A stretch of DNA of 58,696 nt, from the NCBI GenBank assembly GCA_017555025.1, contig JAFZHC010000036.1, positions 1 to 58,696 of the forward strand, read 5' to 3'. This DNA comes from Akkermansia sp. (lineage in GTDB: Bacteria; Verrucomicrobiota; Verrucomicrobiia; Verrucomicrobiales; Akkermansiaceae). Position numbers and translations under genes: made by a program. Below, in pieces: positions 1 through 8,942 of this stretch. Under the pieces are notes generated by a model. It worked only from the letters and a program-made list of their open reading frames with translations, was not told the origin of the DNA and made no database searches. The stretch's first letter is position 1; the number at the start of each line of letters is the position of its first letter.

Positions 1-190
1 ACTCTAAGAATGATACATCATCGCAATAATCAATAAAATCATCAGGAACAATTTGCTTAGGAAGGGGATTTCGCGGGAATTCTTTCTCTATGCTTTTTAT
101 AAGCAATTCCTTGTCAGCCGCCGAAAGCTGAAGATTGCTTTCGGCGGCCATGCTATAATAATGAATTTTTTCTATTTCTGTTGAATCCAT
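1..190 (-). CDS. Unknown protein, N-terminal part only
   Basis: An open frame begins with ATG at 188-190 and runs off the left edge of the window, giving 63 residues without a stop. The fragment starts MDSTEIEKIHYYSMAAES and is rich in acidic residues. I do not recognise a family. It lies 51 bp downstream of the RhuM-family gene on the same strand, so the two are probably co-transcribed. Only a weak purine stretch (AAAAG) precedes the start. The function cannot be stated from this fragment. Confidence 0.55.
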   Translation of the reverse strand, partial: MDSTEIEKIHYYSMAAESNLQLSAADKELLIKSIEKEFPRNPLPKQIVPDDFIDYCDDVSFLE

Positions 191-241
191 CTTTTAATGC
201 GTCTAGGTACTGCATATAAACAGTTTCAGGTGAAACATTTT

Positions 242-1288
242 TTATGGCTTTATTTGCCTGATTTCTTCTTCCAGATGCTTTTGTAGCTCCAGTTCGGCCA
301 GATGTTCTGCAGTCTCGCGGCGGCGCTCACAGAAAAGACGGTATTGCTCCTGAGCGTGTTTGCGGGCATTAGTCATGGAACGAGAGTCTTTTCCTTGCAA
401 AACTTCGCGTCCGGTGAGTTTCAAAAGGCTGTCGATTGCTTCTTCCCATTCATTCATGAAGAGCAGCTTGCGCTGTTTAGCACGATCCTCTACAAAATCC
501 AAACACATGGAGGTGAGACGATTAAAAGCCTCTATCTCTTCTTCGCGCAGGTAATTCTTTGCGGTTATCACATCCGTGGCGAGTACCCTATCTCGTTGCC
601 AAGATGTAAGCCCCATGTTGGTCTCGGTTGAGTCAGCCCGAAGCATAATCAGTTCAGCTGCAGTGTGGCCGTGAATGGCATAGTGCAATTTATTCTGAAT
701 GGTACTGAAGAATACGTTCGTCTGTTTATTGTTGGGCTCGTAGTCTGCGGCAAGCGCAAAAATTTCTCGAATGCGCAGATACATGCGACGTTCGCTGGCT
801 CGAATATCGCGTATCTGTTCCAACAAATCATCGAAATGATCCGGCAACGCTGTTGCTCCCTTGATGGGTGGATTCTTCAATCTCTCCTTATCCAGCACAA
901 ACCCTTTACGCATCAGTTCGCTGAGCTGCTGCGTGGCCCAGATGCGGAATTGGGTGCCGCGTATACTATTAACTCGATAGCCTACGGAAATAATCCAATC
1001 AAGATTGTAAAACACAACCTTTCTTTTAACTTGCCTGTTGCCTTCTTTTCGAACCGTCAAGTATTCCTTGACGGTTCCCACTTCTTGCAGCTCACCGCAT
1101 TGTGCGATATTAGCTATATGAAGACTGATATTCTGTTTAGTTGTCTGAAAGAGCTCGGCCATCATCTGCTGTGACATCCAAATGGTTTCGTCCTCTACAC
1201 GAATCTCCATCTTCACCTTACCATCCTTGGACGTGTAGAAAAGGAGCTCACCTTGCGGAAAGTCTATGGGTGTCAGTTCATCAGCCAT
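242..1288 (-). CDS. RhuM family protein (virulence-associated, DNA-binding type)
   Basis: A 348-residue protein. The N-terminal half (about residues 10-110) matches the RhuM family pattern: an IRVEDETIWMSQQMMAELFQ segment that looks like a helix-turn-helix, followed by the conserved YNLDWIISVGYRVNS and FRIWATQQL blocks. The C-terminal part is helical and charged. RhuM was named from a Salmonella pathogenicity island, and relatives often sit in type I restriction or other accessory loci, but their biochemical role is not settled. The gene has its own promoter at 1312-1340 and is followed by an unknown co-directional gene. Its moderate GC and the neighbouring phage remnant suggest an acquired region. 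Family assignment is firm; function is open. Confidence 0.85.
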   Translation of the reverse strand: MADELTPIDFPQGELLFYTSKDGKVKMEIRVEDETIWMSQQMMAELFQTTKQNISLHIANIAQCGELQEVGTVKEYLTVRKEGNRQVKRKVVFYNLDWIISVGYRVNSIRGTQFRIWATQQLSELMRKGFVLDKERLKNPPIKGATALPDHFDDLLEQIRDIRASERRMYLRIREIFALAADYEPNNKQTNVFFSTIQNKLHYAIHGHTAAELIMLRADSTETNMGLTSWQRDRVLATDVITAKNYLREEEIEAFNRLTSMCLDFVEDRAKQRKLLFMNEWEEAIDSLLKLTGREVLQGKDSRSMTNARKHAQEQYRLFCERRRETAEHLAELELQKHLEEEIRQIKP

Positions 1289-1311
1289 ATATGCGAAAAG
1301 ATTGGTGATTT

Positions 1312-1340
1312 ATTGTAGCAAATGTTGTATTCTGCCACAA
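1312..1340 (-). promoter_or_regulatory. Sigma-70 type promoter for the RhuM-family gene
   Basis: On the minus strand TTGTGG (1335-1340) and TACAAT (1312-1317) are separated by 17 bp. The predicted start of transcription is near 1305, giving a leader of about 17 nt before the ATG at 1288. Confidence 0.5.
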
Positions 1341-1342
1341 GT

Positions 1343-1377
1343 AAAAACCTCCGACACTTGCGTATCGGAGGTTTTTT
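1343..1377. terminator. Bidirectional intrinsic terminator
   Basis: An 11 bp perfect stem (AAAACCTCCGA with TCGGAGGTTTT) has a 10 nt loop and a T-run on each strand. It lies directly upstream of the RhuM-gene promoter, where it would block read-through from the remnant region to its right. Confidence 0.75.
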
Positions 1378-1621
1378 AATAGCCTTTTTGTGACTGTGAT
1401 TTTTAGCGACTCTAAAATATTGTATATAAACAAATTGCGAAAATTGACGCCATTTTCTGAAAATTACCCCGAAATTTGCCATATCTCATAACGGGTTGTA
1501 GACAGTTTCGGAAGCTGCTTGTTTTCAGAGTTTTACAAAACACGTTAACATTACGTGCTCACACTCTCATTGATGCCATTTATGACGTGATTTAAGGATA
1601 AACGTGTTCCATTCTGGTGTG

Positions 1622-1771
1622 ATGTCACCCAGAGCAGACGTACTCGATAGCGGCTACAAGTGGAATGGCGAGGTTTACCCCACCCTCACCCACATCAGCA
1701 GGAAAGCCACCGGCTACCAAATCGGAGGTAACAACTTCTTCGGGCTTCCTACCAAGCGCCGAGGTGAATAA
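1622..1771 (+). pseudogene. DUF2924 family remnant (phage/integrase-associated), C-terminal fragment
   Basis: The frame from ATG 1622 to TAA 1769-1771 encodes 49 residues. They contain the hallmark C-terminal block of DUF2924 proteins: a DSGYKWNGEVYPTLTHISRK stretch followed by ATGYQIGGNNFFGL. This corresponds to the family pattern of a (Y/W)-G-K-x-Y-x-S-L-S-x-I-A-x-x-x-T-G-x-x-x-x-G-x-x-F-F-G-L type ending. DUF2924 genes normally encode longer proteins next to serine recombinases in phage-derived islands. Here an in-frame stop lies at 1583-1585 and no recombinase is present, so this looks like a decayed 3' end. A stand-alone short gene is less likely. Confidence 0.6.
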
Positions 1772-1841
1772 GGCATGCCCACTCCTCCCAATGGGCTTGT
1801 TCTTTAAGGGTGGATGATGGGATTCTACCCGCCCCCCTCGC

Positions 1842-1919
1842 CCCCGCTTGCGCGGGGTACCCACAGGGACACCTCCCTGTGGCTCGGGGGCTGGTCGCTC
1901 GCTTACTCGCGCCCAGCCC
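1842..1919. repeat. Cluster of three tandem GC-rich hairpins
   Basis: Three palindromes follow each other. CCCCGC/GCGGGG lies at 1842-1857. A perfect 9 bp stem CCACAGGGA/TCCCTGTGG with a 4 nt loop lies at 1861-1882. GGGCTGG/CCAGCCC lies at 1888-1919 around an 18 nt loop. None is followed by a T-run, so they are not simple terminators. The block sits just after the DUF2924 remnant in about 740 bp (1289-2026) without another supported gene. It could be a REP-like element, a structured RNA, or the end of the decayed mobile element. Confidence 0.5.
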
Positions 1920-2050
1920 TCTCCAACCTCCGGATTGTCGCAGGGGCGTTACAAACGAAAGACAAAAATCAGCTTTTTATGTTGACTATTTAATGAAAAA
2001 AAGGTATTCTTACGACAGGTTTAGCGTTGGCTAAAAATACTTTACTGATT

Positions 2051-2584
2051 ATGTGTCTCCATATGTCATATCCAAAGACTTTTTTTATTGCCATTATGTT
2101 GATGAATACCTGTGCTGCTATGTCTAAGGAATCTAAAGATATTCATCTATTGGGTATAAAGGCATCCGTTGCATCTGATGAGTCAGAAGAAGTGTTTTGC
2201 AAAAAAGCCGATCCTTCAAAGCATTTGTCGTTTCATATCGGATATGTGAATGATTCTTGCAGAATACTAATATCGCCGACAGCAGTAAATGGTATGCATG
2301 TTTTGAAATTGTCGGTAGTGTCATATCTGGATTCTGCTCGTTCGCATCGGGCGTTGTTATTTTCGACAAAAACACCATCCGTTGCTATAGTTGATGGTTA
2401 TGGTAATATTTATGTTTCTCAAGATATAGAATCTATTGAAAATTGGGCATTTGCTATCTATTTATACAAAAAAGAGGGGTATATGATTTGGAATACAGAA
2501 CGAGCAGGTGAAAACAAAAAGTTTATTTCGTCTACATCAAATAATGTGGTTTTTAAGAGGTTTTCATTAGAATCTTATTTTTAA
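2051..2584 (+). CDS. Unknown exported protein
   Basis: A protein of about 177 residues if the ATG at 2051 is used; ATG 2063 and an upstream TTG at 2027 are alternatives, and none has a good ribosome-binding site. The N-terminus from 2063 (MSYPKTFFIAIMLMNTCAA) is a typical signal peptide with a possible cut after CAA, so the product is probably periplasmic or outer-membrane associated. The rest is beta-rich with no motif I recognise. The DNA is AT-rich compared with the window. It is convergent with the RHS gene and shares a terminator hairpin with it. An anti-RHS immunity role is conceivable because of position, but immunity genes normally lie in the same direction, so this is only a guess. 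Confidence 0.6.
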   Translation: MCLHMSYPKTFFIAIMLMNTCAAMSKESKDIHLLGIKASVASDESEEVFCKKADPSKHLSFHIGYVNDSCRILISPTAVNGMHVLKLSVVSYLDSARSHRALLFSTKTPSVAIVDGYGNIYVSQDIESIENWAFAIYLYKKEGYMIWNTERAGENKKFISSTSNNVVFKRFSLESYF

Positions 2585-2588
2585 TTTG

Positions 2589-2627
2589 ATGTATGAGCGA
2601 GGCTTGTTAAATCCTCGCTCATACATT
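2589..2627. terminator. Hairpin terminator between convergent genes
   Basis: A 14 bp perfect stem (ATGTATGAGCGAGG with CCTCGCTCATACAT) starts 5 bp after the stop of the unknown exported protein. The T-tract is weak, but the position between the convergent gene ends supports a terminator. Confidence 0.6.
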
Positions 2628-2726
2628 ATTGATTTAAGCTTTACTAACATAATATTCGACTCAATTAAGTACTTAAACAGTCGAATACGATGTCCGTAAA
2701 AAGCTCAAGCCAACCAAGATATATAC

Positions 2727-5700
2727 TTAACGACAGACTCTCATGTTTTTATTGCTTCCAGCAGTTTTCATGACCTCTTGCATTCTCTCAGGAGCGGCAA
2801 ACTTAATTTTTCTGTACCTGCTGTCTCTCTCGACTAAATAAGGTAAAGTAATTGTGACATAAGGATCCACGTTTATACCAGCTTGTTCCGCAATTTTTGC
2901 TGCTGTGCTTGTGCATTGGTTTTGAGTTAGACCATATTTCTTTACCTTGTTTTGGATAAAGTCATGTATGTAATCTCTTGTTTGCTTATATTTTTGTTTA
3001 TCTATACACCAGCTGCATTCACCTGTCACTTTTGTATGATCCCCCGACCCTTTTGCCCATGTACCGTCATTGTATTCATGAAACAACCATCGGAATGGAT
3101 GTTTTGGATCAGCCTCTGGAAAATTTGGGAATGGTCCTTTTTTATTGTTTCTTAGATAATCAATTCCTCCATTATATGTTTCAAACTCAGAAAATTCTTT
3201 ACCTAATCCCGGCTCCGGTACGTCTTCATCTTCCCCACTGTGTCCGCCTTCGATAACTTCACCCGATGTGACATTCTCAAGGCGAATCCAAGTGTGACCC
3301 ACACTGCTTTCTGGTGACTCATACATGGATCTTCGGAGTGCGATTGCAGACGAATAATCATAATTTCTTCCATCAACTTTAATGGTAAAAATAAAGCAAC
3401 AATTTTTTTTCTTTAGTTCATCTACCGTGCCCAAATCTGTTGATGAGAGACCTAATATATCGTAGTATTTTGAAGGATTGTCCAATAAATATAAGTTTTT
3501 ACTTAAGATTAAATCCTTGTTATTCCACCTTCCGTTTAGCATGTTGTAATACCGCCAGTTGTAATACACCATCTTTAATTCAGAATCCATAACTTCGCTG
3601 CTCCACTGTATCGGTTGGGTAACAGATCCAATGGCCGCTGCTGAGCCGTAGGGTGAGTAGGTGTAGGCGGTAGCGATGTAGCCGGCGGAGCCGAAGACTT
3701 CGCACACGTTCTTGGTGAGGTCAAGACCGTAGGTGTACCAGGTACCGTCCTTTTGGATAGCAAGTGGACGGGTGGCGATGGGTTCGGAGGGGTTCCAGGT
3801 GATGAACCAAAGAGCCGGGTGGTGGCTGCGAGTGAGGTCGATGCAGGCGATTTGCAGGTAACCGCGGTAGAGATAACGATGGTGGAGTGTCACGCTGCCG
3901 TTGGTTGTTACCTTCTTGTAGGCGCGGCGTCCCATGGAATCGTAGGCGCATTCGACCACTGTGCTGCTGTCAGCGTTCGTGAAGCTCACGGGGCGATTCT
4001 CCGCATTGTACATAGCGCTCCAGATGCCGGTCTCAGTCATGATGAGCGTCTGGTTTCCATCGGCATCGAACTGTGGCTGGAAAGCTGGGGCTCCGTTCTC
4101 GCTGATGGCGATGTACTGATTGAGTGCATTGGCATCATACACGGTGACTTCATTGCCCTCTGTGGCTTGCTGTCTATTTCCGATGTTATCGTAGGCGTAC
4201 TCGTACTCAGTACCATTCACCTGAGCACTTACCAGCTCGGAGCGGGTGTTGTGAGTGAAGGTATCGTTCACAATAGTACCTTGTCTGGCGGTATTGCGAG
4301 CCGTGGGGCGACCGAGGATGTCGTAGGTGTAGGTGCGCTGCGCTACGAGCGTGCTGCCGCGATGGTACGCCATACCGGTGAGCAGGTCGCGGGTGGCCTC
4401 GTAGGTCTGCGTGAGCGTCATGCCGTTGGGCTTGGTGAGCACCTGCAACAGATTGGTACCTGCGAGGTAGGTGTAGCCGAAGTTTTTGGCTGCACCGCCA
4501 TGTAGGAACCCAGCAGAGGCAATGCGCCCGTCGTCACCATACCCGGTGCTGACAGTCTGCTGCACCGCGCCGTTCTTGGCGTAGGTGTAGCCCGTGGAGC
4601 GACCGAAGCTGTCGCGAGTCTCCGTGATGAGGTGAGTGTCACCATCCACCACGAGGGAATCTGTCTCGCGCTCGCCGTAGGAGTTGTAACCGAATGTGCG
4701 AGTGCCACTATCATCCACCAGCTGCGTCATCTGACCCAGGTGGTTATAAGTGAAGCTGCGAGCCGCAGTTGCCGCAGTACCATCTACCACGGTGTAGCTT
4801 GTACCCAAGTACAGGCCACGAGCATGCTCGTAGGTGTGAGTCTTCACATTGCCGCGGGCATCCGTCTCGGTAGCGAGGCGGTTGTAGGCGTCGTAGGTCT
4901 TCACCACGGAGGTATTGTCTGCGTAGGTCTTGCTGATTTCAAGTCCTGTCGCAGCATGGAACGTCCATGCTGTCTCATCGTAGTCGCTACGCTCACTCGG
5001 GTCAGTGTTGATTACCTCACCATCGGCGCGGAACGTACGCAGGGTGGTCATGTTGTTCATGTCATCGTAACTGAAGCAAGCGGGCTGCAGGGCAGTACCC
5101 CACTCCGCAATCTTGCGACCGCGATGGTCGTACTTGTAGCAGGATGTGTTGCCCAAGGCATCTGTAATGACGGAGGGCTGGTCGAGGGCCGCATCGTACG
5201 CGGTGGTCGTTACTGCATTGGCTGCATCGATCACGCTGATGGTGCGACCTGCGAGGTCAGAATGAACAGTTGTGGCGTTGTTGCGGCCATCGACATTCAC
5301 CATCGTGATACCCGTAGCGGTGTAGCTGCGAGAGGCGGTAGTGATGATGCCTGCATGGTCTTTCTGCGAGACGGTAAAGCCATCGATGCTGACGGACTCC
5401 GCCGTGATATTCGAGGTGGGTATCGTGCTGAAGCTCGTCACCTTGGCGGGAGCGGAATAGACAGACCAACTTGAGCTGATGTTACCGCGTACATCAATGC
5501 TGATGCTTTTGCTTGCCAGGGTAGCGGAAAGCTGCGAGATGAGCTGCTTCTGCGTGTTTACCAGCGCGGCGCCCTCGGCATTGTAGCGGGTCTGCGTGGT
5601 CACGCTGTACACGCCATCCTCGGCGGATTCCACACTATGAGCCATTTCCACCACCGGGGAATTATCCTTAGTGGGAGAATCTGCCAGGGCAAGCGTCTGC

Positions 5701-8630
5701 TTGCTCACGTTGCCGAAAGAATCGTACTCGTAGAGCGTTGGTGCGGTCTTTTCCGTATTCCAGCCCGTGTCTTGATACTGCTTCACCAGCTGACCCTTGG
5801 CGTTGTACTCATTTCGGGTGTAGATAAATCCATTCAGCGTATTGGGAACGGCTTGCACAATCGTCTGGCCGAAACCATTGGTAATGATTTGCCCCAGAAT
5901 AACATCATTTGCCAGTTTAGTGGTAATTCGTTCATTGTTACCGTTAAGGTCATATACGTAAAGTTCTTCACGCTGACCGGAACCGGCAATACGAGCCGTA
6001 GAACCATCAGTATTCTTTATTGTGACGAATGTTGCCCCAGCGGGGGATGTAACGGTGGAGGTAAGGCCATCGGAGCTGTAACTTGTGGTAGTGACGCGCC
6101 CGAGAAGGTCCACCGTACGCACCACACGCCCCAGGAGGTCATACTCCGTATATTCCGTGGTAGACATGGCCCCCACGTCCTTGCGGATTGAAAGCGTGCG
6201 CCCCATCGCATCGTAGGTGTAGGAAGTGATAGTTTCGGGAGTTACGATAATCCTGCTATCCGTGCCATCTTCTGCCGGGATGCTGACTTCGCAGCGAGTC
6301 ATCTCCGACAGCTGACGACTGTTGGTATATCCATAGATTGTGGTAATGCCGTCCTCATCCGTCTCAGACAAGACCTGACCGGAACAATTCAAGCTTCGGG
6401 AGGTAGAACGACTATTGTCCTTGAGCGTGCCTACGAGACGATTTTTCTCATCGTAGGTATTAGTGACACCGGAAAGCAGAGCCCAGGTTTCGCCATCGGA
6501 CAGCAGGGCATATTCCTCCTCTCGCATGGTATTGCCGTTGGCGGCAATATACTCTACCGAGCGGCGGCTCTGCCCGGCAACGGCGGCGCCATTGACTCGC
6601 GTTTCAGTTGTAACAGTATATAGAGCGCCGTAGGTAGCATTGGCGGCATATTCATAGTGAGTCTGCACACCGTTGATTGCCTGACTCATCTTGGTGCGCC
6701 CGCGAGCATAGACATTTTCGGCATCCGCAAGCCACGTTTCGTCAATCGTTACCTGCGGTTCGGATACACCTGCGGCTGTGCTGCTAATCTCGACACGGCG
6801 AACGCCATCGGCTTCCGTATAGGTGTAGGTGTCCGTCTTCATATCCACTACACTGCCGGACGTGGTGACTACGCTGTGTACCACCTTGGCAGGGTCAGTA
6901 TTGGAGGAACCGGCTACGCGATAAGTAGTAGTGGTGAGTCGCTTCTGTCCACCTGCCCAAGGTGAAGACTCCGCAATCACACGACCATAAATATCGTATA
7001 CCGTTTCGTACACAGCCCCGGAGTGTTCCACTCGTCGAATCTGACGACCAGCCTCATCGTACTCAAAGGTAGTGGTCTGTGCGATGTCGGAGCCATAGGC
7101 ATCCGTCCGCGAAAGCAGCAGCTCACCATTGGCGGTGGAAGTAAAGACCTCACTCACACAAGAGGCGACCTCATTGCCCTTGGCAACGGTCGTTACAATC
7201 CGATAATTATCCGTCCCCTCGATAACAGACTTGACGCGAGACTCGGAAATAACATCATCCCCCTCACCGATAAGCTTGTTCCAGCCCGCCTCGGAGTGAG
7301 TCCAAGTCGTGACAAAATCCGGCATGTTTTCCGGCAGACTCCAATCGCGCTCACGAATAGTCATCGACTTCGCAACCGCATCGCCTGAGATGGTAAAGGA
7401 CTTGAACGGATTTCCGCTAAAGGTGAACAACTGCCCCTCCTGTGCAGGAGGCGTAATATGGCACGGCAGGTAGAGCGAAATCGTGTAGCCGTTGCCATCG
7501 GCAGCCGGCACAATATCCGCCAGACCATCCCAATAGTTCCAAATCTGTCGAATGGCATCGGTCGCGGCATCGCGGATGATGGTGAGCTTTTCGTCTGCTT
7601 CGATGACGGCACCATCGGGAGAAATATAAGCGGCAAACTCATTTTTCTTATCACCGCTGAGGTGGTAGAAAAGCGCGGAATCATCAGCGGCGCAGACGCG
7701 CACATAACTCGCCGCCGCAAGGTTGCAAACAACGGAAGACTCCCTGCTGATGGCCGACACGAACTGCACCACCTCCGTGCGCTTGCCGCTTGCCCCCACG
7801 CCGAAAGCCCCCGAACCATCACCACTCACCACATAGTTCGCATAGTCCGCGCCGTCGAAAATGCGGAAAATCTCATTAGCGGCCACCTGTTCACCCTGAG
7901 GAACCAGAACGGAAGCCAAGGGGTGCTTATACGTGAGCGAGGCCGGAGTCAGCAAAGAAGGCTCGAAATCGAACGCCACAATCTCCGGCTGACCGCCGGG
8001 AACATTGCCCATACCACGGAACGAACCGAAAGAAAAAGCAAAGCGCATGTGGCGTTCATTGGCCGTACGCACCACCCCACTACCGCCCGATGAACTCGGG
8101 AACGGATACACGGCAATATCCTCAACCGCACGCGCCGCCTGAGGAACCGTGCCGCCGGTCTGCCCGGACACAGCGCCGCAACTGCAATCATTGCAGCTCA
8201 CCACCTGATTTTTATCGGGAACAATCGTCACGGGCGGGCAGGGACCCAGCGAGCCCTTCAGTTCCGAGATATTACCGGCCGGGTGATTCTGAATATTATA
8301 GTGAGTCACTCGCACGGCATAAAACCCCGCCGGCACATTTTGTGCGCCCACGCTGAAGGCATGCGAAGCCCCGGAAGGACTGGTGTAGTTGATACCGGGC
8401 GCCACAATCGTCACACTGTCGTCCACCGTACCCGAGGCACTCACCGTCGTGGGAGCCGTCAACTGACATTGCCGACAGACGGAAGGGTGAACATGAGTGG
8501 CATCCGACGGCACACCATGACCATAGTCGAACACGATTTGATTGGAACTGCGCGCCTGAGAGCCGATAGTGCTGAAAGAAGGTTTTGCATTCAGAGCCGG
8601 AGCATTTTGTTTGATATAAGTACTGTTCAT
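2727..8630 (-). CDS. RHS/YD-repeat protein with a putative cysteine-peptidase-like toxic tip
   Basis: A 1967-residue protein. About residues 500-1600 are rich in YD-type repeats (for example TTTFEYDEAGRQIRR and STEYTEYDLLGRVVRT), which build the RHS shell. Residues about 1689-1727 hold a degenerate form of the core motif that normally reads RYYNPxxGRWxxxDP...NPxxxxDxxG: here RYYNMLNGRW, then DNPSKYYDILG. After it comes a 240-residue variable tip with His1779 in SVGHTWIRL and Cys1906 in NQCTSTAAKIA. That His-before-Cys order recalls permuted NlpC/P60 or papain-like folds. The N-terminus has Cys pairs (CRQC, CNDCSC) and no clear signal peptide. DNA for residues from about 1680 onward is strikingly AT-rich compared with the rest of the gene, as expected for an exchanged tip. 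In other bacteria such proteins act as contact-dependent toxins; that role is inferred here. Confidence 0.88.
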   Translation of the reverse strand: MNSTYIKQNAPALNAKPSFSTIGSQARSSNQIVFDYGHGVPSDATHVHPSVCRQCQLTAPTTVSASGTVDDSVTIVAPGINYTSPSGASHAFSVGAQNVPAGFYAVRVTHYNIQNHPAGNISELKGSLGPCPPVTIVPDKNQVVSCNDCSCGAVSGQTGGTVPQAARAVEDIAVYPFPSSSGGSGVVRTANERHMRFAFSFGSFRGMGNVPGGQPEIVAFDFEPSLLTPASLTYKHPLASVLVPQGEQVAANEIFRIFDGADYANYVVSGDGSGAFGVGASGKRTEVVQFVSAISRESSVVCNLAAASYVRVCAADDSALFYHLSGDKKNEFAAYISPDGAVIEADEKLTIIRDAATDAIRQIWNYWDGLADIVPAADGNGYTISLYLPCHITPPAQEGQLFTFSGNPFKSFTISGDAVAKSMTIRERDWSLPENMPDFVTTWTHSEAGWNKLIGEGDDVISESRVKSVIEGTDNYRIVTTVAKGNEVASCVSEVFTSTANGELLLSRTDAYGSDIAQTTTFEYDEAGRQIRRVEHSGAVYETVYDIYGRVIAESSPWAGGQKRLTTTTYRVAGSSNTDPAKVVHSVVTTSGSVVDMKTDTYTYTEADGVRRVEISSTAAGVSEPQVTIDETWLADAENVYARGRTKMSQAINGVQTHYEYAANATYGALYTVTTETRVNGAAVAGQSRRSVEYIAANGNTMREEEYALLSDGETWALLSGVTNTYDEKNRLVGTLKDNSRSTSRSLNCSGQVLSETDEDGITTIYGYTNSRQLSEMTRCEVSIPAEDGTDSRIIVTPETITSYTYDAMGRTLSIRKDVGAMSTTEYTEYDLLGRVVRTVDLLGRVTTTSYSSDGLTSTVTSPAGATFVTIKNTDGSTARIAGSGQREELYVYDLNGNNERITTKLANDVILGQIITNGFGQTIVQAVPNTLNGFIYTRNEYNAKGQLVKQYQDTGWNTEKTAPTLYEYDSFGNVSKQTLALADSPTKDNSPVVEMAHSVESAEDGVYSVTTQTRYNAEGAALVNTQKQLISQLSATLASKSISIDVRGNISSSWSVYSAPAKVTSFSTIPTSNITAESVSIDGFTVSQKDHAGIITTASRSYTATGITMVNVDGRNNATTVHSDLAGRTISVIDAANAVTTTAYDAALDQPSVITDALGNTSCYKYDHRGRKIAEWGTALQPACFSYDDMNNMTTLRTFRADGEVINTDPSERSDYDETAWTFHAATGLEISKTYADNTSVVKTYDAYNRLATETDARGNVKTHTYEHARGLYLGTSYTVVDGTAATAARSFTYNHLGQMTQLVDDSGTRTFGYNSYGERETDSLVVDGDTHLITETRDSFGRSTGYTYAKNGAVQQTVSTGYGDDGRIASAGFLHGGAAKNFGYTYLAGTNLLQVLTKPNGMTLTQTYEATRDLLTGMAYHRGSTLVAQRTYTYDILGRPTARNTARQGTIVNDTFTHNTRSELVSAQVNGTEYEYAYDNIGNRQQATEGNEVTVYDANALNQYIAISENGAPAFQPQFDADGNQTLIMTETGIWSAMYNAENRPVSFTNADSSTVVECAYDSMGRRAYKKVTTNGSVTLHHRYLYRGYLQIACIDLTRSHHPALWFITWNPSEPIATRPLAIQKDGTWYTYGLDLTKNVCEVFGSAGYIATAYTYSPYGSAAAIGSVTQPIQWSSEVMDSELKMVYYNWRYYNMLNGRWNNKDLILSKNLYLLDNPSKYYDILGLSSTDLGTVDELKKKNCCFIFTIKVDGRNYDYSSAIALRRSMYESPESSVGHTWIRLENVTSGEVIEGGHSGEDEDVPEPGLGKEFSEFETYNGGIDYLRNNKKGPFPNFPEADPKHPFRWLFHEYNDGTWAKGSGDHTKVTGECSWCIDKQKYKQTRDYIHDFIQNKVKKYGLTQNQCTSTAAKIAEQAGINVDPYVTITLPYLVERDSRYRKIKFAAPERMQEVMKTAGSNKNMRVCR

Positions 8631-8901
8631 TATAGAATATATTTCGGTTAATATGAGTCGGCAGATAACCTGAATAAACAGCCGCCGCCGATAATTTCTT
8701 TTATAATCCCGATTGTCGGAAAAGGTAAATAAAAAAAACGGCTTCGCTTCGGGTGCGCCACCAATGAGAAGGTGTATTCAAAGTTCAAATATGCCTTCTA
8801 CAACACCAAAAAACGCTTTTTTGGGAGCTTCCGGTGTTGTCGGCACCTGTTTTTACAATTTTCAGAACTGATAAAGTCCTGCACCTCTCCAACATATCTC
8901 C

Positions 8902-8930
8902 TTGACAGCCCACTTCCGTGCGCGTATAAT
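8902..8930 (+). promoter_or_regulatory. Perfect consensus sigma-70 promoter for the NSS transporter operon
   Basis: TTGACA (8902-8907) and TATAAT (8925-8930) are 17 bp apart, an exact consensus. The predicted transcription start near 8937 leaves about 6 nt before the GTG start at 8943, so the message should be almost leaderless. The rest of the 8631-8901 gap holds no supported gene. Confidence 0.85.
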
Positions 8931-8942
8931 ACGCCGCATATT

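Noticed and set aside
1810..2034. 74-codon frame across the hairpin block
   Set aside because: It is a Pro/Arg/Leu-rich translation of palindromic DNA without a ribosome-binding site. The hairpins explain the sequence better.
8772..8942. N-terminal extension of the first NSS symporter
   Set aside because: The extra 57 residues precede or overlap the consensus promoter, have no counterpart in copy 2, and look like translated intergenic DNA.
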